NCBI GenBank assembly: GCA_025351405.1
Contig: JANXVZ010000034.1
Span: 1-56,248, forward strand
Direction of reading: 5' to 3'
DNA: 56,248 nt
Source: Sphingomonadales bacterium
GTDB lineage: Bacteria; Pseudomonadota; Alphaproteobacteria; Sphingomonadales; Sphingomonadaceae
In this document: piece after piece, positions 43,495 to 53,491 of the stretch
Layout of the letters: every line of letters begins with the position of its first letter
Position numbering within the stretch: the stretch's first letter is position 1
Notes under the pieces: model-generated
Database searches by the model: none
The model's input: the letters and a program-made list of their open reading frames with translations, nothing else
Told to the model about the DNA's origin: nothing
Translations under genes and position numbers: made by a program

Positions 43495-44145
43495 TTATTG
43501 CGGCGCCGTTGGACAGGGCACGCTGTCGTGGCCGACCGATCGTGCCAGCGCCCGGCCGTGCAGCCGCGTCAGCAGTGCCAGTGCCAGCATCGCGCCGATA
43601 AGGCAGCACAGCATGTCCCATTGCGTATCCCAAGGGTCGCCCTGGCTGCCGAGGAACGCATCGGCGCCCTGGCCGAGCGCCATCGCCGCGCCGAATTCGA
43701 CCAGTTCGTACGCCGCGCTGATGGCGAGGCAGACAGCGAGGACAAGAAACACCAGCAGCTTGCCGCGCGCCACGCCGCCGACCCGGACCAGCAGTTCGCG
43801 CACGACGATCGCGGGGACGAACCCCTGCATGAGATGGCCAAGACGATCATAGGGATTGCGCGCGAGGCCGAGCCAGTGTTCGATCGCAAAGCCCAGCGGC
43901 ACCCGGGCGTAGGTGTAGGCGCCGCCCATCATCAGCACGAGGCCATGGGCGGCAATCAACGCCAGTGCCAGCGTCGTCAGCGGCAATCGCCGGTCGGTGA
44001 TCCACAGCAGCGGCAGCACGACCAGCGCCGGTGCCACCTCCATCCACCACGTCGCCCGGTCATGGGGCTGCCAGCCGGAGAGCATCAGGCCGGCAGCCCA
44101 GGCAATCGTCAGCCACAGCAGCGCCGGGCGCGCCGTCGCCGTCAT
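43495..44145 (-). CDS. DUF2238 (YjdF-like) membrane protein
   Basis: 216 residues with about six hydrophobic spans. Typical DUF2238 features are visible: THGL-like AAHGLVLMMGGAYTYARVPLGFAIEHWLGLARNPYDRLGHLMQGFVPA, RELLVR, YELVEFGAAM and QGDPWDTQWDMLCCLIGA. The conserved acidic, His and Tyr residues inside the membrane suggest catalysis or proton handling, but the family has no assigned role. Its ATG is one base beyond the TGA of the M28 peptidase gene, so the two form an operon. Confidence 0.88.
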   Translation of the reverse strand: MTATARPALLWLTIAWAAGLMLSGWQPHDRATWWMEVAPALVVLPLLWITDRRLPLTTLALALIAAHGLVLMMGGAYTYARVPLGFAIEHWLGLARNPYDRLGHLMQGFVPAIVVRELLVRVGGVARGKLLVFLVLAVCLAISAAYELVEFGAAMALGQGADAFLGSQGDPWDTQWDMLCCLIGAMLALALLTRLHGRALARSVGHDSVPCPTAPQ

Positions 44146-44146
44146 G

Positions 44147-45514
44147 TCATTTCGCTCGCAGCACGCGCTCGTCGCTCGCCGCCAGCCAGGCCGCGACGGC
44201 ATAGGCCGCGACATTCTGGTCGATCTGCGCCTTGTCGACCTTGTCGAAGGTGTCGTCCGGGGTGTGGTGCAGATCGAAATAGCGGCTGCCATCCTGCTCC
44301 AGCTCGAGAATGCCGGCCCCCAGCGCACCCAGCGGCCCGACATCGGCGCCACCGCCGGCGCTATTGTCCTTCGTCGGCGCGATGCCGAGCGGTGCCAGCG
44401 CGCGGTTGATTTCGGCAACCAGCGGCAGCCCTGTCTCGGCGACACGGCTCGATACGCGATAGACCCGGTCGGCGCCGAAATCGCTTTCGGCGGCAAGCAC
44501 CACGGCATCGGTCTTGTGCGCGGCGGCAAACGCTTCGCCGCCTTCGCCGCCGACTTCCTCGGCCCCCCAGAACACCACGCGGATGGTACGGCGCGGGACC
44601 AGCCCGGCATCCTTGATCGCCTTGGCGGCGGCGAGCGTGATCGCCATCCCGGCACCGTCGTCGATGGCGCCGGTGCCAAGGTCCCAGCTATCGAGATGAC
44701 CGCCGATGACGACATATTCGTTCGGCACGGCGCTGCCCGGCAGGTCGCCGACGACGTTGCCCGATTGGCCGGTGCCGGTGAAGCGCGGCGTCAGCACCAG
44801 CTTGAGCGTGACCGGCCCGCGCGATACCAGCCGCACCAGCTGGTCGGCATCGGCGAGCGACAGCGCCCCCGATGGCCCCGGCACCTGGCCCTTGGGGGTC
44901 TGGGTTACCCCGGTGTGCGGGTCGCGGCCATTGCCGGTGCCAAGGCTGCGGATCAGGGTGGCGGCGGCACCCTTGGCGGCGGCGATCGCCGGCCCCTGGG
45001 TGCGGACCGCGTTGTTGGCGCCATAGCTCGATCCGTCCTGCGCCCGCATCATGTGATGGTCGATAAAGGCGATCTTTCCCTTCAGGCTGCCCGCCGGCGC
45101 CTCCTTCAGCGCCTGCAGGTCGGCGAAATACGCCACCTGTGCGGTGATGCCCGCCGCCGGCGTCGCACCGCTGCGGCCGAGCGCCGTCACCACCAGCCTT
45201 TGCGCACCGGGGCCGACGACTTCAGCGGTTTCGAGCCCGCGCTCCCAGGCGACCAGCGCAAAGGGTTCGACATGGACGTTGCTGAGCCCCGCTGCGGTCA
45301 TCGCCTTGACCGCCCAGGCGCGCCCGCGCGCCTCGGCGGCACTGCCGGCGAGACGCGGGCCGACTTCGGTGGTCAGGCTTTCGAGCAATGGATAGGCGGC
45401 CGATGTCGCCAGCGCTGCTTCGCGCAGGCGGCCGGCTTCGGCGACACGGTCGGCAGCGACGACAGGTGCGGCGAGCAGCGCGACAGCGCATGTGGCAGCA
45501 AGCAGGCGGATCAT
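44147..45514 (-). CDS. Secreted M28-family zinc aminopeptidase/carboxypeptidase
   Basis: 455 residues with signal peptide (LLAATCAVALLAAPVVAA). A PA-like insert domain occupies roughly residues 115-235. The M28 zinc site has GGHLDSWD (His, Asp), AIDDGAGM (bridging Asp), WGAEEVGGEG (catalytic Glu and ligand Glu), AESDFG (Asp), and FDLHHTPDDTFDKVD (last His). All ligands are present, so it should be active. It is a plasma glutamate carboxypeptidase-like exopeptidase of the periplasm. It precedes the DUF2238 gene. Confidence 0.92.
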   Translation of the reverse strand: MIRLLAATCAVALLAAPVVAADRVAEAGRLREAALATSAAYPLLESLTTEVGPRLAGSAAEARGRAWAVKAMTAAGLSNVHVEPFALVAWERGLETAEVVGPGAQRLVVTALGRSGATPAAGITAQVAYFADLQALKEAPAGSLKGKIAFIDHHMMRAQDGSSYGANNAVRTQGPAIAAAKGAAATLIRSLGTGNGRDPHTGVTQTPKGQVPGPSGALSLADADQLVRLVSRGPVTLKLVLTPRFTGTGQSGNVVGDLPGSAVPNEYVVIGGHLDSWDLGTGAIDDGAGMAITLAAAKAIKDAGLVPRRTIRVVFWGAEEVGGEGGEAFAAAHKTDAVVLAAESDFGADRVYRVSSRVAETGLPLVAEINRALAPLGIAPTKDNSAGGGADVGPLGALGAGILELEQDGSRYFDLHHTPDDTFDKVDKAQIDQNVAAYAVAAWLAASDERVLRAK

Positions 45515-45639
45515 TGGCGGTTGGCCCCTTTTTATTGACACGCTTTCGTCGGGGCTGGCGAAGATCGCGTCAAGCCATCCCGGCGCGCGCCTTTCGAATT
45601 CGCATTGGCAGCCGCGCTGCCCCACCATAGGCTGCGGCC

Positions 45640-46287
45640 ATGCTCATCGGCCTCCTTGCCCTCGCCATCGCTGTCGCGGCACCGCAGCCCGATCCCGGCG
45701 TCCCCGTGCCTGCAAACGCCACCCCCTGCGCCAGCCTGCCCGCCGCCGGCCGCGTGACAGAGGCCACCGCCGGCATCATCGTCTTTCCCAAAACCGTCCC
45801 CGGCCGCGGCCTGTCATGCCCGCTCAATTTCAAGCTGGACCTCAAGGGTCGCCTGCCGCGCTGCATCGGCCATGGCACCCGCACCACCGCCGGCAGTCCG
45901 CAAGCCATCTGCTATGCCGAAATACCCTTTGGCCCCCTGGACCCCATCGCCGACCGCAGCCGCCCGACCCGTACATGCGATGCGAAGAAGGCCACCAATG
46001 TGCTCCGCCTGTCGGGCGCCAACATCGGCTGGAGCGACGCGCTGCTGACGGCAAAGCCCGCCGAGGGCATCGAACTGCAGCCCCTGACCGACACCGGCGC
46101 CAACGTCCCCGATGCCGAAAACCCGGTGTTGCAGCATTGTTTCGCCTTCAACTGCCGGCTGGTCCGCATGGTCACCGATGTGCGGGCAGGGGATATGGTC
46201 ATGCTCCGCCTGTCGCTGCCGGGACGGGAACCGCTGGAGCAGGCGGTGAGGCTGCGCCCGGAATGTGCGGTGGCGGAACGGCGGTGA
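45640..46287 (+). CDS. Secreted Cys-containing hypothetical protein
   Basis: 215 residues, not recognised. A short signal peptide (LIGLLALAIAVAA) is followed by a Pro-rich lead and a domain with seven Cys in the mature part, among them LSCPLNF, RCIGHGT, AICYAE, RTCDAKK, HCFAFNC and PECAVAE. The even spacing suggests several disulfides in the periplasm. No domain, metal site or repeat stands out. It is divergent from the M28 peptidase and ends 100 bases before ettA. The codon usage matches neighbouring genes, so I believe it is a real gene. Confidence 0.7.
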   Translation: MLIGLLALAIAVAAPQPDPGVPVPANATPCASLPAAGRVTEATAGIIVFPKTVPGRGLSCPLNFKLDLKGRLPRCIGHGTRTTAGSPQAICYAEIPFGPLDPIADRSRPTRTCDAKKATNVLRLSGANIGWSDALLTAKPAEGIELQPLTDTGANVPDAENPVLQHCFAFNCRLVRMVTDVRAGDMVMLRLSLPGREPLEQAVRLRPECAVAERR

Positions 46288-46387
46288 CAGCCGGCGGACT
46301 GACCCTGCTGTTTGAACTCCGCCGCCGCATCCGCTAGACAGCGCCGCACATCCCAGCTCCCCTCGATTCTTCCGAAAGCCCAACCCC

Positions 46388-48067
<1,680 letters not shown>

Positions 48068-48068
48068 G

Positions 48069-48536
48069 GTGACCAACCCCGGCCTTCCCGGTGACCCCGC
48101 CATGCCGACGGCGGGCTGGGTACTGGGCGCGGCCGGGCTGCTGCCGCAAATCGGCGTCGTGGCGGCGCTGGTTGCCGGGCCGCCCGCCTGGCACGCGGCG
48201 GCGCTCACCATCGGGCTGGGCTATGCCGGGTTGATCCTCAGCTTTCTCGGCGGGCTGTGGTGGGGCATGGCGGCGGCGGCGCGCGGCGTCCCGAACTGGG
48301 TGCACGTGATGGCTACGGTGCCATCGGTGCTGGCGCTGGCGGCGGTGGCGGCGGTGACGCTGGGTTGGCCCATCATCATCGCGCTGGTCGTCATGGGGCT
48401 CGCGCTGGTCGCCACCCTGGTTGTCGATCAGGCGCTGGCGAGGCTGGGCATCTGCCCAATATGGTGGATGCGGCTGCGCGTGCCGCTGTCGTGCGGGCTG
48501 GGCGGGTTGACCCTGCTGGCGGCCGCGATCGGCTGA
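48069..48536 (+). CDS. DUF3429 small membrane protein
   Basis: 155 residues and four to five hydrophobic spans. Typical family features are GWVLGAAGLLPQIGVV at the start, YAGLILSFLGGLWWGMA, and a C-terminal WWMRLRVPLSCGLG. Function of the family is unknown. GTG 48069 lies one base after the ettA stop, with AAGG upstream. Translation may be coupled to ettA. Confidence 0.85.
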   Translation: MTNPGLPGDPAMPTAGWVLGAAGLLPQIGVVAALVAGPPAWHAAALTIGLGYAGLILSFLGGLWWGMAAAARGVPNWVHVMATVPSVLALAAVAAVTLGWPIIIALVVMGLALVATLVVDQALARLGICPIWWMRLRVPLSCGLGGLTLLAAAIG

Positions 48537-48537
48537 A

Positions 48538-49134
48538 CTACGGCACCAGCCACTGGCCCTGCCAGTTTCGCGCCTCGTCGCAGCAAAGCTGCAACCGCCG
48601 GTGGCCGGCCTGCGCCAGGTGCAGCCAATCGATCCGGGTGATCGTCACCATCAGCACCACGAAATTGGCGCGCGCCGGCACAAGCTCGTCCGGTGTCGGG
48701 GCGCGGCCTTCGATGTTCGCCGGCAGGCCGGATGCCGGTGCCGCCAGGGCAGTGCCAGGGGCAGCCTCGGTCAGATAGGTGCGCAGGCCGAACGGGGTGG
48801 AGGCCGCCCAGGCGGCATCGGCGCGGTCGCCATCATGGTCCAGCCGGCAAACCCCCGATATGCGCAGCTGCACGGCTTCGCCGGGGTGATAGGCGTTGAT
48901 ACACGCCGGCGCGCCATCAAGGTCCCGGCATTTGGGTGACCGCACATCGGTGTGAAACCGCAAACTCGCGGTGGCGCGGTCGGCACCGCGCAACACCATG
49001 ATCCGCGCATCGGGCCGGCCATGGGGTCCGGTCGTCGCCACCACCGGGGTATGCACCGGGCTGCGCCGATCACCGGCGCCGCGCACCAGCAACCGCCAGC
49101 AGGTGTCGAGCGCATCGGTCATCATCGCATCCAT
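48538..49134 (-). CDS. Pyridoxamine 5'-phosphate oxidase-like FMN-binding protein
   Basis: 198 residues with a split-barrel FMN fold. PVVATTGPHGRPDARIMVLRGAD is strand 1-2 of PNPOx-like proteins, followed by LRFHTDVRSPKCRDL and the FGLRTYL tail. It lacks the C-terminal dimerisation domain of true PdxH (usually with the RxL-rich WQ...RLHDR end), so it is a PNPOx-related oxidoreductase rather than PdxH itself. It lies downstream of fumarase on the same strand with a 160-base gap in which I see no gene. Confidence 0.82.
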   Translation of the reverse strand: MDAMMTDALDTCWRLLVRGAGDRRSPVHTPVVATTGPHGRPDARIMVLRGADRATASLRFHTDVRSPKCRDLDGAPACINAYHPGEAVQLRISGVCRLDHDGDRADAAWAASTPFGLRTYLTEAAPGTALAAPASGLPANIEGRAPTPDELVPARANFVVLMVTITRIDWLHLAQAGHRRLQLCCDEARNWQGQWLVP

Positions 49135-49294
49135 CGCGCGGTCATGGCGGGTCGCCTTGGCGGCGGCAAGCGGGCGTGCCGCGCTGCAACGTCGCGGGGC
49201 GCGGGCAGTATCAGGTGCAAATGGTCGTGGTCGTCGCGCCGTGCAGCGTCAGTGGTTCATGGCGGTCCTCGGCAACATTGGGCAGCCCGCAACC

Positions 49295-50815
49295 CTACAC
49301 CGCCTCCAGCGCCTTCATCCTGGCAATCTTCTCCCGCCACACCAGCGGCCCGGTCGCATGGACGCTTTCGCCCGTGCTATCGACCGCCACCGTCACCGGC
49401 ATGTCGCGGACGGTGAATTCGTAAATGGCTTCCATGCCGAGATCTTCGAAGGCCAGTACCTTCGATGCGAGGATCGCCTTTGATACCAGATACGCGGCGC
49501 CGCCGACCGCCATCAGGTAAGCCGCCTTGTGCTTGCGGATCGCCTCGATCCCGGCCGGGCCGCGCTCGGCCTTGCCGACCATGGCAATCAGCCCCGTTTG
49601 CGCCAGCATGGCCTCGGTGAACTTGTCCATGCGGGTCGCCGTCGTGGGGCCGGCCGGCCCGACGACTTCATCACGCACCGGGTCCACGGGGCCAACGTAG
49701 TAAATCACCCGGTTGGTGAAATCGACCGGCAGTGGCTCGCCGCGCGCCAGCATGTCGGTCATCCGCTTGTGGGCCGCGTCGCGCCCGGTCAGCATCTTGC
49801 CATTGAGCAGCAGCCGGTCGCCGGGCTTCCAGCTCGCGACGATCTCGGGCGTCAGCGTGTCGAGATCGACGGGCATGGCGGCCTTCGATGGCTTCCATTC
49901 GACCTGGGGCCATTCGGCGAGGTTGGGCGCTTCCAGATACGCCGGGCCACTGCCATCGAGGACGAAATGCGCATGACGCGTCGCGGCGCAATTGGGGATC
50001 ATCGCGATAGGCTTCGACGCCGCATGGGTCGGGGTGTCGAGGATCTTGACGTCGAGCACTGTCGACAGCCCGCCCAGCCCCTGCGCCCCGATGCCGAGGT
50101 CGTTGACCGCGTCGTACAACGCGATGCGCAGCTCCTCGATCTTCGAATTGGGCCCGCGCAGCTTCAGCTCCGCCATGTCGATCGGCAGCATCAGCGATTC
50201 CTTGGCGAGCAGCATCGCCTTTTCCGCCGTGCCGCCGATGCCGATGCCGAGCATCCCCGGCGGGCACCAGCCGGCGCCCATCAACGGCACGGTATTGACC
50301 ACCCAGTCGCGGATCGAATCCGATGGGTTGAGCATGGCGAACTTGGACTTGTTCTCCGACCCGCCACCCTTGGCCGCGACGGTGATCTCGACGGTGTTGC
50401 CCGGCACCAGCTGGACATGGGTGACGGCGGGGGTGTTGTCGCGGGTGTTCAAGCGCCCGAAGGCGGGATCGGCGACGATCGAGGCGCGCAGCCGGTTTTC
50501 CGGGTTCAGATAGGCGCGGCGCACGCCTTCGTTGATCATCGCCTCCAGCGTCATCGTCGCCTGCCAGCGCACGTCCATGCCGACCTTCACGAACGCCACC
50601 ACGATGCCGGTGTCCTGGCAGATCGGCCGGTGGCCTTCGGCGCACATGCGGCTGTTGGTGAGGATCTGGGCGATGGCGTCCTTCGCCGCCGGGGCGGCTT
50701 CCGCGTCATAGGCGCGGCCCAATGCGCGAATGTAATCCATCGGGTGGAAATAGCTGATATATTGCAGCGCATCGGCGACCGATGTGATGACATCGTCCTG
50801 GTTGATGATGGTCAT
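49295..50815 (-). CDS. Class I fumarate hydratase (iron-sulfur)
   Basis: 506 residues containing both halves of the class I fumarase/tartrate dehydratase fold. The N-terminal part has CAEGHRPICQDTGIVVAFVKVG, GGSENKSKFAMLNPS and MGAGWCPPGMLGIGIGGTAEKA. The C-terminal part has LLLNGKMLTGRDAAHKRM, YYVGPVDPV, VVGPAGPTTATRMDKF. The cysteines for the [4Fe-4S] cluster are in ICQDTG, GWCPPG and IPNCAATRH. It interconverts fumarate and malate in the TCA cycle. The start at 50815 (MTIINQDDVI) agrees with the conserved N-terminus. Divergent from nrdA. Confidence 0.95.
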   Translation of the reverse strand: MTIINQDDVITSVADALQYISYFHPMDYIRALGRAYDAEAAPAAKDAIAQILTNSRMCAEGHRPICQDTGIVVAFVKVGMDVRWQATMTLEAMINEGVRRAYLNPENRLRASIVADPAFGRLNTRDNTPAVTHVQLVPGNTVEITVAAKGGGSENKSKFAMLNPSDSIRDWVVNTVPLMGAGWCPPGMLGIGIGGTAEKAMLLAKESLMLPIDMAELKLRGPNSKIEELRIALYDAVNDLGIGAQGLGGLSTVLDVKILDTPTHAASKPIAMIPNCAATRHAHFVLDGSGPAYLEAPNLAEWPQVEWKPSKAAMPVDLDTLTPEIVASWKPGDRLLLNGKMLTGRDAAHKRMTDMLARGEPLPVDFTNRVIYYVGPVDPVRDEVVGPAGPTTATRMDKFTEAMLAQTGLIAMVGKAERGPAGIEAIRKHKAAYLMAVGGAAYLVSKAILASKVLAFEDLGMEAIYEFTVRDMPVTVAVDSTGESVHATGPLVWREKIARMKALEAV

Positions 50816-51170
50816 GGGCGCAGGCCTCTGGATGGCTGGAATGTGCGGCCCGAATAGCCGGGCTGGCCGGGTTGGTCCACAGTGTCGCGGTGCCGGCGGG
50901 AAATGCCGCGGGCCGCCCATCGCGCGCTGCCGAAACGGTGCCGTCATTCTCGATTGTTAACGAAAAACCACTTGTCTTCGCGGCGGTTTCAGGCACAATC
51001 CATAGTCCGGGGCCGAGGTCATACACACTAGCTGTGGTGGCCGCGTATGAGGGAGGGCATGGCAGCATGGACGGGGCGAAGGCCCCTGGGGCTGTGAATC
51101 ACGGGGATAACTGCTGCTGACGATGGTCAGCGCGTGACCCCGTTTTGTTCTCGCTCTATCATGCCCCATA
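50816..51170. promoter_or_regulatory. Divergent fumarase/nrdA control region with candidate NrdR boxes
   Basis: 355 bases without a gene. Toward nrdA, GCACAATCCATAGTCC (50994-51007 core) matches the NrdR box pattern C-w-A-t-A-T-a-T-w-G at most positions (C50996 to G51005). A second, weaker match, CTAGCTGTGG (51028-51037), keeps the key C, T, A, T, T and G. The two centres are 32 bases apart, the spacing NrdR tetramers need. A copy related to the 28-bp hairpin repeat (ATGGACGGGGCGAAGGCCCC) lies at about 51066-51085. Confidence 0.45.
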
Positions 51171-53135
51171 ATGGATGCGAATCGGGAGTCGGCAGTGAGC
51201 GAATTTCAGAGCGGTGACGATGCAGCAATGCTCGACATGATGACGATGGCGCGCCCGGCAACCCCGGAACCGGAACCCGAGGTATCGGCAAAGGCGAAAG
51301 CGCCGGCGGCGAAGACGCAGCTGGCCTCCAACGCCGTCTTGCCATGGCGCTTCCATGTCGAGGTCGATCGCAGCCGCGACGCCTTGCTCACCGACTTTGG
51401 CCGCGAGACCCTCGACGATCGCTATCTGCTGCCCGGCGAATCCTACCAGGACCTGTTCGCCCGCGTCGCTTCCGCCTATGCCGATGATGGCCCGCACGCC
51501 CAGCGCCTGTACGACTATATTTCCAAGCTGTGGTTCATGCCATCGACGCCGGTGCTGTCGAACGGCGGCACCGGGCGCGGCCTGCCGATTTCGTGCTATC
51601 TCAATTCGGTCGGCGACAGCCTCGATGCCATTGTCGGCACCTGGAACGAGAATGTCTGGCTGGCGTCGCGCGGCGGCGGCATCGGCACCTATTGGGGCCA
51701 TGTCCGCGGCATTGGCGAGCCCGTCGGCCTCAACGGCAAGACCAGCGGCATCATCCCGTTCGTCCGCGTCATGGATTCGCTCACCCTTGCTATCTCGCAG
51801 GGCTCGCTGCGGCGCGGCTCGGCGGCGGTGTATCTCGACATCAACCACCCCGAAATCGAGGAATTCCTCGAAATCCGCAAACCCTCGGGCGATTTCAATA
51901 GAAAGGCGCTCAACCTCCACCACGGCGTCCTCGTCACCGACAAGTTCATGGAAGCGGTGCGCGACGGCAGCGAATGGCATCTGGTGTCGCCCAAGACCGG
52001 CGAGCGCCGTGCCACCGTCGATGCCCGCGGGCTGTTCACCAAGCTAGTCGAAAACCGCCTCGCCACCGGTGAGCCCTACATCGTCTTCATAGACCATGTG
52101 AACAACGCCATGCCCAAGCACCAGCGCGATGTCGGCCTCAAGGTGTCGACCTCCAACCTGTGCTCGGAAATCACCCTGCCGACCGGCGTCGACCAGTATG
52201 GCAAGGACCGCACCGCGGTGTGCTGCCTGTCGTCGTTGAACCTCGAAATGTGGGACCAATGGGCCGGCGACAAGCCGTTCATCGAGGACGTCATGCGCTT
52301 CCTCGACAACGTGCTCAGCGACTATATTGACCGCGCCGAGCCCGAAATGGCACGCGCCTCCTATGCTGCCATGCGCGAACGCTCGGTCGGCCTTGGCGTC
52401 ATGGGGCTGCACAGCTTCTACCAGGCGCGCGGCATCGCCTTTGAAGGCGCCATGGCCAAATCGTGGAACATGAAGATCTTCAAGCACATCCGTGCCCAGG
52501 TCGATGAAGCCTCGATGCAGCTCGCCATCGAACGCGGCCCGTGCCCCGATGCCGCCGACATGGGCGTCATGGAGCGCTTTTCGTGCAAGATGGCGATTGC
52601 GCCGACTGCCAGCATCAGCATCATCTGCGGCGGCACCAGCGCCTGTGTCGAGCCGATCCCCGCCAACATCTACACCCACAAGACGCTGTCCGGCAGCTTC
52701 TCGATCCGCAACCCGTTCCTGGAAAAGCTGCTGGTCGCCAAGTCGAAGAACAGCGACGCGGTGTGGAACTCGATCCTCGAACAGGGCGGGTCGGTCCAGC
52801 ATCTCGATTTCCTCACCACCGAGGAGAAAGCCGTCTATCGCACCGCCTTCGAGATCGACCAGCGCTGGCTGCTCGAACTCGCCGGCGACCGCACGCCCTT
52901 CATCGACCAGGCGCAGTCGCTCAACCTGTTCATCCCCGCCGATGTCGAGAAATGGGACCTGCTCATGCTCCATTATCGCGCCTGGGAGCTGGGCATCAAA
53001 TCGCTGTACTACCTGCGCTCGAAATCGATTCAGCGCGCCGGTTTTGCCGGCGGCGTCGAAGCCGACAACACCGTGCTGGCGCCGATCATCGAGGTCGACA
53101 AGAAGGATTATGACGAATGCCTTGCCTGTCAGTAG
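51171..53135 (+). CDS. nrdA: Class I ribonucleoside-diphosphate reductase, alpha subunit
   Basis: 654 residues. Active-site residues: Cys142 (PISCYLNS), Cys331 and Glu333 (TSNLCSEITL), Cys351/352 (AVCCLSS). The radical-transfer Tyr pair lies in SLYYLRSKS, and the C-terminal redox Cys pair is CLACQ. There is no ATP-cone at the N-terminus. Instead the first 50 residues are an Ala/Pro/Glu/Lys-rich, probably disordered extension. It therefore lacks the standard overall-activity site. It makes dNTP precursors together with NrdB. Possibly controlled by NrdR through the boxes upstream. nrdB follows only after a 356-base spacer. Confidence 0.95.
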   Translation: MDANRESAVSEFQSGDDAAMLDMMTMARPATPEPEPEVSAKAKAPAAKTQLASNAVLPWRFHVEVDRSRDALLTDFGRETLDDRYLLPGESYQDLFARVASAYADDGPHAQRLYDYISKLWFMPSTPVLSNGGTGRGLPISCYLNSVGDSLDAIVGTWNENVWLASRGGGIGTYWGHVRGIGEPVGLNGKTSGIIPFVRVMDSLTLAISQGSLRRGSAAVYLDINHPEIEEFLEIRKPSGDFNRKALNLHHGVLVTDKFMEAVRDGSEWHLVSPKTGERRATVDARGLFTKLVENRLATGEPYIVFIDHVNNAMPKHQRDVGLKVSTSNLCSEITLPTGVDQYGKDRTAVCCLSSLNLEMWDQWAGDKPFIEDVMRFLDNVLSDYIDRAEPEMARASYAAMRERSVGLGVMGLHSFYQARGIAFEGAMAKSWNMKIFKHIRAQVDEASMQLAIERGPCPDAADMGVMERFSCKMAIAPTASISIICGGTSACVEPIPANIYTHKTLSGSFSIRNPFLEKLLVAKSKNSDAVWNSILEQGGSVQHLDFLTTEEKAVYRTAFEIDQRWLLELAGDRTPFIDQAQSLNLFIPADVEKWDLLMLHYRAWELGIKSLYYLRSKSIQRAGFAGGVEADNTVLAPIIEVDKKDYDECLACQ

Positions 53136-53491
53136 GGCATGACCGCGAGGCAACTTGCGGCACCCGGTCGGCCATGCTGGCCAACCGGGATGGTGAGGGG
53201 GCCGCGGTGCTGCATTCCACGACGCAGCCCCACGGCCCCCTCCCAACTGCTGGCACGCGCGACGTGAACAACCTCCGGCAGGCGTTTAAGCGCCTCCGGC
53301 GGGCACATAAGCGCCTCCGGCGGGCAGGGGGTGACCCCCTGCACCCCGTCGTTGGACGAGCGACCAATTACGTCACGAGGCAGAGGCGCCATCGAAGCAA
53401 ATCGGGGTTTGGGGCCCAAGGCCCCAACCGCCGGAGGCCCTTCCGCCCTTAAATCTGCTAATATCCGCCAATCACCCAAAGGACGCCGACC
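53136..53491 (+). other. nrdA-nrdB spacer with repeats and two strong hairpins
   Basis: 356 bases without a credible gene. It contains an imperfect 21-bp tandem repeat (GCGCCTCCGGCGGGCA core at about 53290 and 53311, plus a degenerate copy at 53270), a hairpin GCAGGGGG-TGA-CCCCCTGC (about 53325-53343), and a second perfect 8-base stem TTGGGGCC/GGCCCCAA (53409-53416 with 53420-53427). These structures may end or slow nrdA transcripts, and nrdB might have its own promoter in the A/T-rich stretch at 53450-53475. Confidence 0.6.

Noticed and set aside
48538-49134. pdxH (true pyridoxamine phosphate oxidase)
   Set aside because: The C-terminal PdxH dimerisation segment is absent, so only a PNPOx-like assignment is supported.
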